64,000 nucleotides of DNA from Ziziphus jujuba (Eukaryota > Streptophyta > Magnoliopsida > Rosales > Rhamnaceae): positions 24,583,001 through 24,647,000 of the forward strand of contig NC_083388.1 of the NCBI RefSeq assembly GCF_031755915.1, read 5' to 3'. How positions within the stretch are numbered: position 1 is the first letter of the stretch; every line of letters starts with the position of its first letter. This document shows, piece by piece, positions 1-10,904 of this stretch. Made by a program: the position numbers and the translations under genes. A model generated the notes under the pieces. The model searched no databases. It saw only the letters and a program-made list of their open reading frames with translations, and was not told where the DNA came from.

Positions 1-1966
1 ATGCAAAATATACATTCATTAATGCCCCCAAACAGAAAAACCCCAAATGTTCAGAAAACATTCTCCAATTGGCAAAAAAAAATTGATTTCTGTAGGTTTC
101 ATCGGTAATTACCAAAACCCCAATGGTAATCACATTTTACCAATGTTATGGCCCCTACAAGTCTCCTAATGTGTGTTAAATGCAAGAACATGCAAAATAT
201 GGATTCTTAAATGATCCAAAGGAGACAAAATCCAAAAAGTTCTGAAAAAGTTCTCAAATTGGCAAAAAAATTTGATTATTGTAGGCTTCGGTAATTACTG
301 ATGAAAACTACGGTAATCAATTTATACTTGCTGGAAACATTACCGTAGGTTTCATCGGTAATTACCGAAACCCCCGTGGTAATCACATTTTACCAATTTT
401 TTGGCCCCCACAAGTCCCCTAATGTGTGTTAAATGAAAGAATATGCAATATATGGATTCTTAAATGATCCTAAGGAGAGAAAACCCCAAACTTTCAGAAA
501 AAGTTCTCAAATTGGCAAAAAAAAAAATGATTACTGTGGACCTTCGGTAATTACCGATGAAATCTACGGTAATAAATTTATACTTTCTGGAAAACTTACC
601 GTAGATTTAATCGATAATTACCGAAAACATGCAAAATATATATTTTTAAATGATCCTAAGGAGAGAAATCCCCAAAAGTTCGGAAAAAGTTCTCAAATTG
701 GCAAAAAAAATATGATTACTATAGACCATCGGTAATTACCGATGAAACCTATGGTAGTTAACTTATACTTTCGGAAACAATTACCGTAGGTTTAATCGGT
801 AATTACCGAAACCCCTTTGGTAATCACATTTTACCAAGTTTTTGGACCCCACAAGTCCCCTAATGTGTGTTAAATGCAAAAACATGCAAAATATAGATTC
901 TTCAATGATCCTAAGGAGAGAAAACCCCAAAAGTTCGAAAAAAGTTCTCAAATTGACAAAAAAATTATGATTACTGTAGACCATCAATAATTACCGATGA
1001 AACCTACGGTAATCAATTTATACTTTCTGGAAAAATTACCGTAGGTTTCATTGGTAATTACTGAAACATCTATGGTAATAACATTTTACCAATATTTTGG
1101 CCCCCACAAGTCTCCTAATGTGTGTTAAATGATAAAACATGCAAAATATATATTTTTAAATGATCCTAAGGAGAGAAAACCCCAAAATCTCTGAAAAAGT
1201 TCTCAAATTGGAAAAAAAATACGATTACTGTAGGCCTTCGTTAATTACCGATGCAACCTATGGTAATCAACTTATACTTTCTAGAACAATTACCGTAGGT
1301 TTAATCGGTAATTACCGAAACCGCTTTGGTAATCACATTTTACCAATTTTTTGGGCCCCACAAGTCCCCTAATGTGTGTTAAATACGAAAACATGCAAAA
1401 TATGGATTATTCAATGATCCTAAGGAGAGAAAACCCAAAAATTTTGGAAAACGTTCTCAAATTGGCAAAAAAAAATATTATTACTGTATACCATCGGTAA
1501 TTATCGATGACACCTACGGTAATCAATTTATACTTTTTGGAAAAATTACCGTAATTTTCATCGGTAATTACCGAAACCCCTATAGTAATCTTATTTTACC
1601 AATTTTTTGGGCCCTACAAGTCCCCTAATGTGTTTTAAATGCAAAAAAATGAAAAATATGGATTCTTCAATGATTCTAAGGAGAGAAAACCCCAAAAGTT
1701 CGGAAAAAGTTCTCAAATTGGCAAAAAAAATACGATTACTGTAGGCCGTTGGTAATTACCGATGAAACCTACGGTAATCAATTTATACTTTCTAGAAAAA
1801 TTACCGTAGATTTAATCGGTAATTACCGTAACCCTTATAGTAATCACATTTTACCAATTTTTTGGCCTCCACATGTCCCCTAATGTGTGTTGAATGCAAA
1901 AACATCCAAAATATAGATTCTTCAATGATCCTAAGGAGAAAAAATCCCAACAGTTTAGAAAATTTT
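1..1966 (+). repeat. Tandem array of ~254 bp units, left arm (forward orientation)
   Basis: The conserved unit landmark aatgtgtgttaaatg recurs at about 168, 421, 862, 1117, 1371, 1627 and 1882, giving a period of about 254 bp. The 421-862 interval is 441 bp and holds one unit with an internal deletion. Each unit carries a conserved block (atgatcctaaggagagaaaa, then a ttctcaaattggcaaaaa stretch) and several copies of the near-palindrome cggtaattaccg. Short open frames inside it (for example 433-735 and 1160-1372) are by-products of the repeat and have no recognisable domain. It lies next to a Mutator-like transposase and may be part of that element's ends, but I could not prove this. Confidence 0.9.
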
Positions 1967-1977
1967 GACACTTTGAT

Positions 1978-3420
1978 AACTTTTTCCGAACTTTTGGGGT
2001 TTTTTCTCCTTAGGATCATTGAAGAATCCATATTTTGCATGTTGTTGCATTTAACACACATTAGGGGATTTTTGGGGGCCAAAAAATTAATAAAACCACA
2101 TTACCATAGGGGTTTCGGTAATTATCGATGAAACCTACGGTAATTTTTTCAGAAAGTATAAATTGATTACCGTAGATTTCATCGGTAATTATCGAAGGTC
2201 TACAGTATTCATATTTTTTTTTTCCAATTTGAGAACTTTTTCAGAAATTTTGGGGTTTTCTCTCTTTAGGATCATTTAAGAATATATATTTTGCATGTTT
2301 TTGCATTTAACACACATTAGGGGATTTGTGGGGGCCAAAATATTGGTAAAATGTGATTACCATAGGGGTTTCGATAATTACCGATTAAATCTACGGTAAT
2401 TTTTCCCAAAAATATAAAGTGATTACCGTAGGTTTCATTAGTAATTACCGAAGGCCTACAGTAATAGTAATTTTTTGCCAATTTGAGAACTTTTTCAGAC
2501 ATTTTGGGATTTTTTTCTCCTTAGGATCATTTAAGAATCTATATTTTGCATTTGTTTGCATTTAACACACATTAGGGGACTTGTGGAGGCCAAAAAATTG
2601 GTAAAATGTGATTACCATAGGGGTTTCAGTAATTACCGATTAAACCTATGGTAATTGTTCCAGAAAGTATAAGTTGAGTACCATAGGTTGCATCGGTAAT
2701 TACCAAAGGCCTAGAGTAATCGTAACTTTTTGCCTATTTGAGAACTTTTTCAGAGATTTTGGGGTTTTCTCTCCTTAGAATCATTTAAGAATATATATTT
2801 TCCATGTTTTATCATTTAACACACATTAGGAGACTTGTGGCGGCCAAAAGATTGGTAAAATGTGATTACCATAGGTGTTTCGGTAATTACCGATGAAACT
2901 TACTGTAATTTTTCCAGAAAGTATAATTTTATTACCGTAGATTTCATCGGTAATTACTGAAGGCCTACAATAATAAATTTTTTTTTGCAAATTTGAGAAC
3001 TTTTTCAGAAATTTTGGGGTTTTGTCTACTTAGGATCATTTAAGAATATATATTTTGCATGTTCTTTCATTTAGCACACATTAGGGGACTTGTGGGGCCC
3101 ACAACATTGGTAAAATGTGATTACCACAGGGGTTTCAGTAATTACCGATGAAACCTGCGGTAATATTTCCAGAAAGTATAAGTTGATTACCGTAGCTTTC
3201 ATCGATAATTACCGAAGGCCTATCGTACTCATATTTTTTTGCCAATTTGAGAACGCTTTCAGAAATTTTGGGGTTTTTTCTCCTTAGGATCATTTAAGAA
3301 TCTATATTTTGCATGTTTTTTCATTTAACACACATTAGGAGACTTGGGGGGGCCAAAATATTGGTAAAATGTGATTACCATAGGGGTTTCGGTAATTACA
3401 GATGAAACCTACGGAAATAT
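1978..3420 (-). repeat. Tandem array of ~254 bp units, right arm (inverted orientation)
   Basis: The same unit appears as its reverse complement. The landmark reads tttaacacacattagggga at about 2055, 2305, 2560, 2815, 3070 and 3327, again with a ~254 bp period. The switch of orientation falls in a short spacer at about 1966-1978, so the two arms form one long imperfect inverted repeat. The array fades out near 3420 and gives way to unrelated sequence before the transposase. Confidence 0.88.
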
Positions 3421-3887
3421 TTGAAGCAAAAACAAATTGAACGTTTTCACTTATTAATGTCATTTTTTCTCTTACGTTGTCAGAAGTTATCATTAATAAT
3501 GCTACATTTAGCATGTTATTGGTTGGAACACACATGATTGAAGTTGTTGGATGGTATTGTGGTGATTCTTTTACGACGGTGTACAAATGTCAATTACCGA
3601 CGATGCATCGGTCATTACCATTGGGCAGTAATATCATCCGTGCAACAGTAAGAAACCTACAAACAACTGAACCAAAAACTGAATAGAGAATGATATGTTA
3701 TCAACACAATACGACAGATGAATTTGACAACAAAAGAACACATAAAACCAATGTCTATTATGCCAAAACACATGTTACGCGGTTGAGCAACTAATTGCAT
3801 TCCTAACTACATTGCATAACACATGCATAACGCATAACATGCCCCCATTGTCTTAATATAGCGTCGAGCGATTTATGGTCCTTCGGT
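3421..3887. other. Transition between the array and the MULE transposase
   Basis: This stretch holds no convincing gene. A diverged trace of the array motif is visible near 3590-3630 (aattaccgacgatgcatcgg). The rest is probably the 3' untranslated flank of the minus-strand transposase. Confidence 0.5.
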
Positions 3888-6488
3888 TCAGTGGTGCTGT
3901 TGGTTGGTAGTGCTATCAAGAGGTACGGTGGCCGAGCATGATCGGCTGCTGTGACCAATTTGTTTGCACCTCCCGCATCTATATTGATGATGCTCCTCTC
4001 CTTGAGATTGAATACTCTTCTTTCTTGGTCTTCCTGACTGTTTGCCAATTTGAGGTGGAAGTACAACCTGGTTTATGACATCATCTGGAGCATACCATTG
4101 ACATATATCTCCAAGTGGATATATGGTTTTCGAATATGCATCACGGTGTGAGTCAACTGAGTAATGCATCGAGCAATCGATATATGGAGAAATATGTCGA
4201 TGTTTACATGCTGCAATTGCATGGACACAAGGAAATCCATCAATGTCAAATTCCTTGCATGAGCACGTCTTATTTTCTAAGTTAACAACTCCAACGAACA
4301 CGCCAGGGCCAATAATTTGAAACTCATATAAGTTCAATGGAATAACACGTAAGCCTCTGCCATTATTTGAGCGCTTTTGCATGATATTTTCCAACCAATT
4401 AGTAACAGGAGTTTGCATTGCAGCTACATTAGTTTGACGTTCATACCACCACTTTTGCAAGACATCACGAATGTGATCTAGTAATGGCAAAACAGGTTTA
4501 TCCCTAGCAACAAGAAGCACAGAGTTCATGCTCTCTGCGATATTAGTTGTCATTATGTTGTATCTATTGCCCGGAAAATGTGATCTAGCCCATTTTATAG
4601 GATTTGCATCCTTGAGATATTGTACAACTTCAATACTAACCCCTTCTAAAAGCTGCATAGCCTTATCAAAATCCTTAACAATATATGCGCTAGCTGCATC
4701 ATTAAAAGTTGATATAATCGCATTGACATTACCTTTAAACTTCTTAGCACGTAAATTTGTACCAAGATGATATGTGTAGTGGCCATGGTGATTATTAGAG
4801 AAAACTGTACGTATCGCTTTTGCAATGCTCTTGTGTCTGTCCGATATAAAAGCTATATTCGGATCATCCCCAAACGCTTCTTTAAATCTCTAAAAAAACC
4901 ACGTGTAAGCTGCATCCGTCTCCCCATGGCCTATTCCATAAGCAAGTGGATAAATTTGATTGTTCCCATCCAAACATGATGCAATATATAACAAACCTCT
5001 ATATCTATTCTTCAGCATAGTTCCATCGACAACTACGACTCTCCACATATGTTGAAACCCTCTAATGCTAGCTCCAAGTGCCATGAAAAAATATAAAAAT
5101 TTGTTTTGATCGTCAGTTTCAATTCGAGTAAACGTGCTCGGATTTTTTCTCTTCAAAACATGACTCCATAAAGGAAGTTTTGCATATGAATCTTCTGGCG
5201 TGCCCCACAAACCTGATAGTGTAACTTCCTTAGTGACCCATGCTTTATTGTAGCTTATGTTTACTCTGTAATTAGAGCGAATGTCATGCACGATATCTTG
5301 GGGTTTGTATTGCCGTGAAATCCCATCAAACATTGGCTGGATGATGTCTCTGATAACTAAACTTGTTGCTTGCCGATGATCCCTTTTTATGATATTTAAA
5401 GAGCAAATATGCTCATCCTTGAAGGCCTCTGTATTATCACCATGTAGCTTGGTAGCACGCATTCGCCATATGCCATTGTCATTTACACATACAACCTTAT
5501 ATCGGACCCTATCTAACTTCTTGACCTTGAATTCAAAATTTCTTCTTAGTGCATAAAGACTAAGCTACTTCTGTAGCGCATTCTTACTCGCAAAGAGTTG
5601 GTTGATTCAAATGATTTCATGGGCATTGACAAATGAGAAGCGACGGTTAACCCTATGTTCAGCCATGGATGTGGTAGAATCCTGTCGAATGTCCAAATGG
5701 TTTTCGGTATAAGGAGAAGCAAGCACATCATCAGTCACATTATCAATTGGACTATTACCATAAGGAAAATCACCATGTCGACTATCACCAGCTGAAAGTC
5801 CCGAATGTTAGGTCCAACAAATGTCACGTAACCCATCTTCACTACGATCAGTGTTGACCTCAACCTCAAATTGTTCATCTTTATCATAATCAAGTTCATG
5901 ATATTCATTCATATCATTAATGTCGAAGCACTCATTATCATGATCATGTTCCACAGATTGCACATTGTTTTCACAAATTTAATTTTCAGAGAATCCAGGT
6001 TGAGTTTCCGGCACATGAAGTTCGGTCGTTGGGGACTGCATGTCAGCATCAGAGGTACATATAGCTGTCTCTGAAACTGCAGATAGTGGGGCAAAAGTCA
6101 TAAATCCTGAACTTGTAGGTATCCTATTCACAACACATCCAGCAGTATTAATACTTTGTGGAACCCTGGATAACACATCAACAATAAATGGAGATCTGTC
6201 TTGAGGTCTATGTGAACTATACTCTTCTATAAAAATTTGTAGGTCTTCCTAATTTTTCACAACGTACGGCTCACATGAAAAACACACATGGTATATAAAC
6301 TTGAAGATTAATTGATGTTGTGTAGAATCTAAGTTGAGAGCATTGTAGACAACATCTTCAAGTTCTGCCAACGTACAATTCCTTTTGATATGTATAATCT
6401 TCGTTCTTTGACGTTGGTATTTCCAAGTACCTTTAGAACATACACTCCATGTTCCATCATAGAACAGTAGAACTAAAATTTGTGACAT
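3888..6488 (-). pseudogene. MuDR/MULE transposase (mudrA-like), broken by six in-frame stops
   Basis: One frame runs from an ATG at 6488-6486 to a stop at 3890-3888 (867 codons) with every domain of a plant MuDR transposase in order. The N-terminal MuDR domain reads VLLFYDGTW and lies near 6470-6260. A zinc-ribbon-like entry segment (YALRRNFEF, RYKVVCVNDNGIWRMRATK) lies at 5550-5445. The DDE catalytic core has the first D in VVVVDGTMLKNRYRG, a second D in FISDRHKSIAKAI and an E in NIAESMNSVL. A SWIM zinc finger (CSCKEFDIDGFPCVHAIA) follows near 4270, then a zinc knuckle (CGRCKQIGHSSRSC) near 3945. In-frame stops sit at 6251-6249 (TAG), 5981-5979 (TAA), 5810-5808 (TAA), 5609-5607 (TGA), 5567-5565 (TAG) and 4892-4890 (TAG). 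The distances between them are all multiples of three, so I find no frameshift. An upstream ATG at 6557 is also in frame, but the family start fits MSQIL at 6488. Confidence 0.9.
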
Positions 6489-7129
6489 TGAGCACAAAGG
6501 GTTTACCAATTCAAAACATAATAAATATCTCCCCTTCACAAGCTTGTGGTAATTCATGAGGTCGTATGACTAAAAATAATTACAATCATAGAATCTTTGC
6601 TGAAAGGTTTAACTATAATCCTGAAGCAAAAGTAATGAAAAAATACAAATGTATTTTCAGTAAATGAGTACAGAAAATAAGCCAAACAACTATGTTTAAA
6701 TGTTGCATATTAACGACTAGTAGAATAGCTACTCCTGACAGACATAGTGGATCAAGTAGATTAAGATGTCAAGTTTGTGGCACATGTGATAAATCATAAC
6801 ATACCGTTAGCTTGAATGGATGCAATGTTGACAATGTGGTGTTCTGTGGATTATTTTGTTCAACATCATAAATATAATTACATTTAGCATGTCATTCGAA
6901 TACAATAACATTATCAAAGTGGACAAATTCAATTGTCCAATCGGTTTGCTTTCAGAAAATGGAAAAATTAAATATTCCGATGGAATCGCCGCTACATTTT
7001 CCAACTTTTCTATTTTAGTTGGGAAAGAACTTGATATGCTGTTAACTCTACCGGAGATAGGTATGGAAGCCACTATGAGTATATATCCAGGTATGCTTCT
7101 AGATAGGGAACTGAACCTCACGCCATAAA
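6489..7129. other. Flank upstream of the MULE transposase, no recognised gene
   Basis: This is AT-rich DNA upstream of the transposase start. A 90-codon open frame at 6856-7128 (+) and one at 6807-7121 (-) overlap each other; neither shows a recognisable domain. If the transposase promoter survives it should be here, but no box can be assigned safely. Confidence 0.4.
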
Positions 7130-7950
7130 CTTAATCCCTATCATGAGCGCGTTTAGTTCCTATGGGTGGCCCGTGGTCCAATGGTCGATTGGCCTAAAGT
7201 AAATACCTTTAGTAAAAGGATAACTTATTATTGGATAAAGTCAATGAAAGGATATCTCCAATCTTGAATTCCCACTTCGTCAACCATTATTCGAACCGAA
7301 CTGGATTGCATTCCGCAAGGGCTTTATAAGTGTTTAGTGGTGGGGTGGTAGGATTCTCCTTTCGAAGACTATGTGATATTTATTTGTTGGTAGGGGCGCA
7401 TTGGTTAGCCCACGAGAGAGAGGCTTTGGGGCTGTTCGAGGTTGAGAGGAAAGAAAGCAGTTGGAGGTGAAGGAACTCCATAAACAGAAAGGCTTTCACA
7501 CCTGGTTCATGTCTATCGAAGAGGGATTTCAGATTGCGCTTGACCGCAGACTCAACTCATGGCTGATTCTTCTTCATTTTAGGTAATGGAGGAAGACTTG
7601 CTTCTTATTTTTCTTTCACCCTTCACCCCCTTTTATATCAATAGGGAGCTACGAGCCAACTAAAATACAACAGTCGCAACCTACTTTGATTCAAAAGAAA
7701 GGCGCAGGGTTTGGCAACAAGCAAACGGTAATAGAATTCATTCCCACTGTCTTGTCTGAGGAAAACGTGAAGAATTGCCATGAGTTTGTAAGGCCCCGAA
7801 GGGGAAAAAAAATCTCTTTTCCGTCCAAAGGCCAGTGAAAGCTATCGCTGTGGCTTAGATCCCCTGATCGAGTAATGGGGTTAGTTTTTATCTCGTTCAT
7901 GTTGATAGCCCTAGTTCAACTGCTTAGTCGGAATAGGCAAGCGGTGTGCT
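7130..7950. other. Probable organelle-derived (mitochondrial-like) insertion
   Basis: Base composition shifts from AT-rich to clearly GC-richer DNA without poly-A/T or (TA)n tracts. It contains stretches such as gggtggcccgtggtccaatg and gtcggaataggcaagcggtg, which resemble plant mitochondrial intergenic DNA. No complete organelle gene is readable, and the assignment rests on style and composition only. A remnant of a retrotransposon LTR is the main alternative. Confidence 0.4.
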
Positions 7951-9040
7951 TTAAGAGTAATAAAATAATTCATATCAAAATGAAACAAGCAAGTGTTTCG
8001 TAATTACCGATGGACCGTATGTAACAAATAAAGGTTGTAATTTTCAAATGGAATTTTCCGAACCATTTGTGGATTTTTTTACGTAAAATAGCACCAACAT
8101 AGAACTTGCACTTATATATCATGTCAAAACGTGACAAACAATGAATCTAATATAAGGGAAAAATATATACATATCTGTACATATATTTATATATATATAT
8201 ATATACACATACCAAATTTTTTTTAACTCTGATCCGCACAAACGTACACTTTAATTACACTCTTTTGAAGTCTATGGGCTCCACAATGAAGATTTTCAGT
8301 TTTGTTGTTATCACAAAAGGTTGGGGGGTATGCAGGGAGAGTGAACTGAATTGAAGATGGTATTGTGTTTTCTGCAATGGTTGGTCAATGCGAAGAAAGG
8401 CTGAAAGGTATGTAACCAACAAAAGAGAAAGAGAGAGGGAGACACACATGATTCATTGAATGTGGTAGCAGAGAGAGTAAGGGAGAGGGATAGAAGTTAA
8501 TAAGGGTAGATGAGAAATGGGAGATGGTAAAAAAATTTGTTTAATTATTTTCCACTTTATTTGATAGTTAATGAGAAATGAGGGTAGATGAGAAATGGGA
8601 GACTGTTACATTTATTCTACACTTTCATATCTATTTATTTAAATATTTTCCACAAATACACAATTAATTCCCTCCTAATAACTCTCGTTTGGACATACTA
8701 CCATGGAGTCACATTTTAAAAGTAATTGGAAGAAGCTTGCAAGCTGGGAATAGTCTACAATATAAAACTAACTACATTTCAATGCATACCATTCAAATAA
8801 GTTCAAATGGTCAGAAACTAGAGAGCCAATATTTGAGAACTCAATTACCATCCATTTAAATTCTCATCATTCTTATTTATTGCTTTTCCACATCTCAAAT
8901 AATATGGAGAATTTAATAATGAAATTGGGTCCTTACACATCATCTTGACACGAGAATCATGTACAAAAACTAAAAACTAAATCTGAATTAGCAAGAGAAA
9001 ATTGTACAAGTATTTTATGAATAAAAACTAGAGAATATTA
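7951..9040. other. AT-rich intergenic DNA with short repeats
   Basis: No gene is recognised. One isolated gtaattaccgatgg motif, the core of the 254 bp array, occurs near 8002. A (TA)n run lies at about 8187-8206. A GA-rich segment lies at 8424-8490. The 20-base string gggtagatgagaaatgggag occurs twice, at about 8503 and 8583. Confidence 0.5.
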
Positions 9041-9211
9041 CAGCTCCTACAAAAGGCTCTGTTGGTATCAATCCCGAATTGACCCAATGTTCCCCATCAA
9101 CGTCAAAATCTCGAACACCAATTGGCAACACAATTGGTATAATGCCAAACTTTAGTTACAGCATTAAAAGCATATAGGGCACCTCCACTAAAACGGAGAC
9201 CGATTTGATAC
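9040..9211 (-). pseudogene. SMP/C2-domain protein fragment (NTMC2/tricalbin-like exon)
   Basis: Read on the minus strand, a cag acceptor near 9212 is followed by YQIGLRFSGGA. After a one-base shift it continues as LKFGIIPIVLPIGV, then RDFDVDGEHWVNSGLIPTEPFVGA, and ends at a possible gt donor near 9035. This matches my memory of the SMP lipid-transfer domain of plant NTMC2T6-type C2 proteins, which sit at endoplasmic reticulum-plasma membrane contacts. A frameshift and an in-frame TAA before LKFG show it is not functional. The neighbouring exons of such a gene are absent. It shares its strand with the two gene fragments upstream. Confidence 0.6.
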
Positions 9212-10744
9212 CTGGATGAAATCAAATGAAATATCTGTAGTTAGTTGCAATATTTAGCATACAAGTTTCAAAGAAAATAATTAAATACCTAGAGTATCCA
9301 TAAAAAAGTATAAAGGTTCAAATCTAACAATTGAAGCAATAGCTCATACCCAGTAATATCCCTTGCTCTCTATGAATTGTATAGAACCAAAATCCAATCT
9401 CATAGACTGATTTGTTAAAAGATGCCCAAATCTCCAAAACAACAAAAAAAACACCAATTTCAATCAATACATTGAGTAGATGGCCAACCTTCAACAAATA
9501 TTAATCCAGACTATTAGAAAAATATAAATATTAAAAAAAGACACTCAAGTCATTTTTAATTTTTTTAAAGGATAAAATAGATATAAGAGGGTAGATAAAA
9601 AAATTTTGAAAGGGAGAAGGTGTATTTCATTAACATATATACATATCAACACAAGGGGGGTATTTTTCATTAAAGCTTTCAAAATAGGGGCATTCACCCA
9701 AATTTGTTTCAAAAAATAATATCTAATTTCATACATATTCAAGAACTAAAAGAGTCAGAAAAATATGCTAAAAGGATGTACGCAGATACATTCTATGAAT
9801 TTCCTAAAGGCAAGACAAATAACATAAGATATAATTAAAAGTAACACAGGAAACATTTTCATGTCAAGTAACACCTTCAAACTTATAAACATGTCAAATT
9901 CAAATAACAGTGAAAAAATTCCATTAATGGCATGGAAAACGCTATAAATGTTGGAAGCTATCTACAAATGAGTATAATGAAGGAAAAAACACTCACAAAT
10001 AAAATACACACTTAACATGAAATAAAGAAATGGAAACAGAGATGCTATTGGCAACACTGCAAACAAATTGAGAAAGATAGTCAGTCATAAACAACTAATA
10101 TGCTGAGAAAATCATATAGATCATACATCATACAAGTGGTCCCGGACATGTGTGATTCAAGCAAGAAATGAAGAAGAGATAATTTCTTAAACAAATTCTA
10201 TGAAAACATGGTATAAATAAGATTGATCCAAGTAAAAAGTACCAAACGATGAAAAATATTAGTGTGATGCACAACTAAATTCTGTTTGAAAAGGAAAACA
10301 AAAGGCAATAATAAATGTCTAATCTATTTACAGATAAAATAAAATAACTTGAAAAAAAATTAAGAAGGATGAAGAAGAAGAAGAAGAAACAAGGCTATAA
10401 GTCGGACTTCAAAAAGGTTAACAAAACTGAATTAAAGTTAAAGATGTTTGTTGGATCTTCATTCAATCCTACTTCAAAGCATGTCTATCAAAAACAAAGT
10501 GTCAAGAAGAACGAAGAATGTGAAAATGTTTTCCATCAAATTCTTTTGCTACTTCCTTGTCAACCTCTGCTAACCTTCCAAAGTGCAGTATCAAATTCAT
10601 CCACCAGTAATCTAACAAGTACAAAACATGTAGCAGAGAACAAAATACACATCACAGATGCAACAAATCAAACAAAACATCAACATGATCAACATTCAAC
10701 AATGCTTTGGAATGCCAATAACCAAAAATTAATAAAAATAAATA
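9212..10744. other. AT-rich DNA between gene fragments
   Basis: I recognise no coding exon. A GA-rich stretch near 10368-10390 produces a lysine-rich open frame (10369-10749, +) that looks spurious. A segment at 9540-9700 includes a taggggcattcacccaaatt motif like one at about 13560-13585. Confidence 0.4.
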
Positions 10745-10777
10745 AATAACAAACAGTAGAAGAATAAGAAAAAGCAT

Positions 10778-10900
10778 ACCATTACACAACACAACAATCC
10801 AAATAAAAAGAAGGCAATTATACTGTTCCACCTTACAACCTAGGCAATTCTCATAGTAAACCACATTCTTCAGCAGCCTCTCTCTACTCTCTTCTGTCAA
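10778..10900 (-). pseudogene. Zinc-induced-facilitator-like (ZIFL) transporter, first-exon fragment
   Basis: The minus strand encodes TEESRERLLKNVVYYENCLG followed by CKVEQYNCLLFIWIVVLCN, and then a gt site near 10778. This resembles the N-terminus of plant ZIFL major-facilitator transporters, which have a YYENCPGCKVEQ-type motif followed by a first membrane segment of the WIVVL type. Against that family, roughly ten residues between KVEQ and the membrane segment are missing and the expected ATG is TTG. No later ZIFL exons (the family has about 12 membrane segments) follow downstream, so this is a broken fragment. Confidence 0.65.
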
Positions 10901-10904
10901 CTCT

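Noticed and set aside
1..3420. The regular repeats resemble a CRISPR-like array
   Set aside because: The period (~254 bp) is far too long, the units are similar over their whole length with no unique spacers, and the host is a plant.
3888..6488. Stop-codon readthrough or an unusual genetic code in the transposase
   Set aside because: All three stop types occur and the surrounding plant genes use them as normal terminators; simple nonsense mutation is enough.
6856..7128. A 90-residue plus-strand open frame next to the MULE
   Set aside because: No recognisable domain, no splice or promoter support, and an overlapping frame of similar length on the other strand.
7275..7340. A tRNA-like look in the organelle-like island (ttcgaacc string)
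   Set aside because: I could not build a cloverleaf with acceptor and anticodon stems around it.
10369..10749. A 126-residue lysine-rich open frame
   Set aside because: Low-complexity start, no domain, and it overlaps the ZIFL fragment side on the other strand in AT-rich DNA.
10880..10901. ttgacagaagagagt resembles the start of the miR156 family
   Set aside because: It reads in frame as the beginning of the ZIFL fragment (TEESRERLL), and no matching star arm or hairpin is visible around it.
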